Below are positions 63,853 through 64,000 of a stretch of 64,000 bases of DNA, piece by piece (the stretch's first letter is position 1; each line of letters begins with the position of its first letter). Source of the stretch: Actinomyces sp. S6-Spd3 (GTDB lineage: Bacteria; Actinomycetota; Actinomycetes; Actinomycetales; Actinomycetaceae); NCBI RefSeq assembly GCF_000758755.1, contig NZ_JRMV01000281.1, positions 44,800 to 108,799 on the forward strand, read 5' to 3'. The translations under genes were made by a program, and so were the position numbers. The notes beneath the pieces were generated by a model, which searched no databases, was not told where the DNA came from, and saw only the letters and a list, made by a program, of their open reading frames with translations.

Positions 63853-64000
63853 TGAGCGTCTTGGCCAGGTGATGCATGAGGTCTGGGGATGTGACGTGGT
63901 GGGTGATCTGGGGAAGGATGGTTATTTGGAGTTCTTTCCCACGGACACGGTCTCTGAACCGGAGGTAGTGCACTGCAAGGAAGGTTTGTTCGCCTATTAC
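63842..64000 (+). CDS. Imm61/IFT-like immunity protein 4 (partial, runs off the window)
   Basis: TTG 63842 starts 53 codons of an open frame continuing past the end. The beginning DFSERLGQVMHEVWG matches DFVERFAQAVSAAWG of immunity 1 in pattern. GGAGG at 63831-63835 lies 6 nt before the TTG, exactly as in module 1. The remainder is outside the window. Confidence 0.65.
   Translation, partial: MDFSERLGQVMHEVWGCDVVGDLGKDGYLEFFPTDTVSEPEVVHCKEGLFAYY

Overview
The window looks like a chromosomal segment of a high-GC Gram-positive actinobacterium of the Actinomycetaceae (Actinomyces/Schaalia type). This is inferred from gene content: dgt next to dnaG, a DUF4439 lipoprotein-rimP-nusA-ylxR-infB block, a secreted sialidase with cell-wall-binding repeats, an LAxTG sorting signal (high-GC Gram-positive type), TANNNT -10 boxes with leaderless starts, and type VII-like (EspC-like/TNT) effectors. 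I see no rRNA or tRNA genes and no CRISPR array.

Layout. 1-3.7 kb: HerA-like ATPase, PemK/MazF-like protein and a degenerate GH13-like protein, all on the minus strand. 3.7-13.5 kb: housekeeping genes dgt, dnaG, rimP, nusA, ylxR and infB. 13.5-15.1 kb: YidE/AspT-type transporter. 15.3-18.9 kb: ilvBNC with an upstream Ile/Leu/Val-rich leader peptide. 19.1-23.8 kb: an island with a sialidase and an LAHTG-anchored InlB-repeat protein, flanked by an inverted pair of 48-bp palindromic repeats. 24.9-26.95 kb: an AT-richer operon of a MazG-like pyrophosphohydrolase and a GIY-YIG/DUF2075 helicase fusion, a defence candidate. 27-30.4 kb: MHS transporter, LacI regulator and nucleoside hydrolase operon. 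30.7-32.9 kb: an unknown gene, a DUF559-type gene and a 19-bp repeat cluster before leuB. 32.9-45.5 kb: leuB, ilvE, an ABC transporter pair, manA, DedA, ilvD, Pr6Pr, YggS, YccF and YbaK. 45.7-50.0 kb: a DinJ/YafQ toxin-antitoxin locus cut by a 3.74-kb tet(W) element. 50.1-57.1 kb: VOC protein, NAD(P)H oxidoreductase and TetR, Ski2-like helicase, AGCS symporter and FAH-family hydrolase. 57.2-64.0 kb: two tandem modules encoding polymorphic toxins with C-terminal TNT (NAD+ glycohydrolase-type) domains, several Imm61/IFT-like immunity genes and an orphan TNT-like protein; the second module runs off the window.

Main points. (1) The tet(W) segment sits inside the antitoxin gene. Removing 45926-49664 restores a 92-codon DinJ/RelB reading frame from the two ends, and the downstream YafQ toxin carries Arg where the catalytic His of E. 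coli YafQ lies, so the uncoupled toxin appears disarmed. (2) The right end is a two-module TNT toxin/immunity array. Both modules have the same leaderless promoter geometry, and the immunity genes start at TTG codons placed 6 nt after a GGAGG embedded in the toxin's last codons. (3) At least ten genes here share one geometry: a TANNNT hexamer, exactly 6 nt, then the start codon, implying widespread leaderless transcripts. (4) Branched-chain amino acid synthesis is spread over ilvBNC, leuB, ilvE and ilvD, and the ilvB leader peptide suggests translation-coupled attenuation. All functional calls come from reading motifs by eye; no database search was possible.
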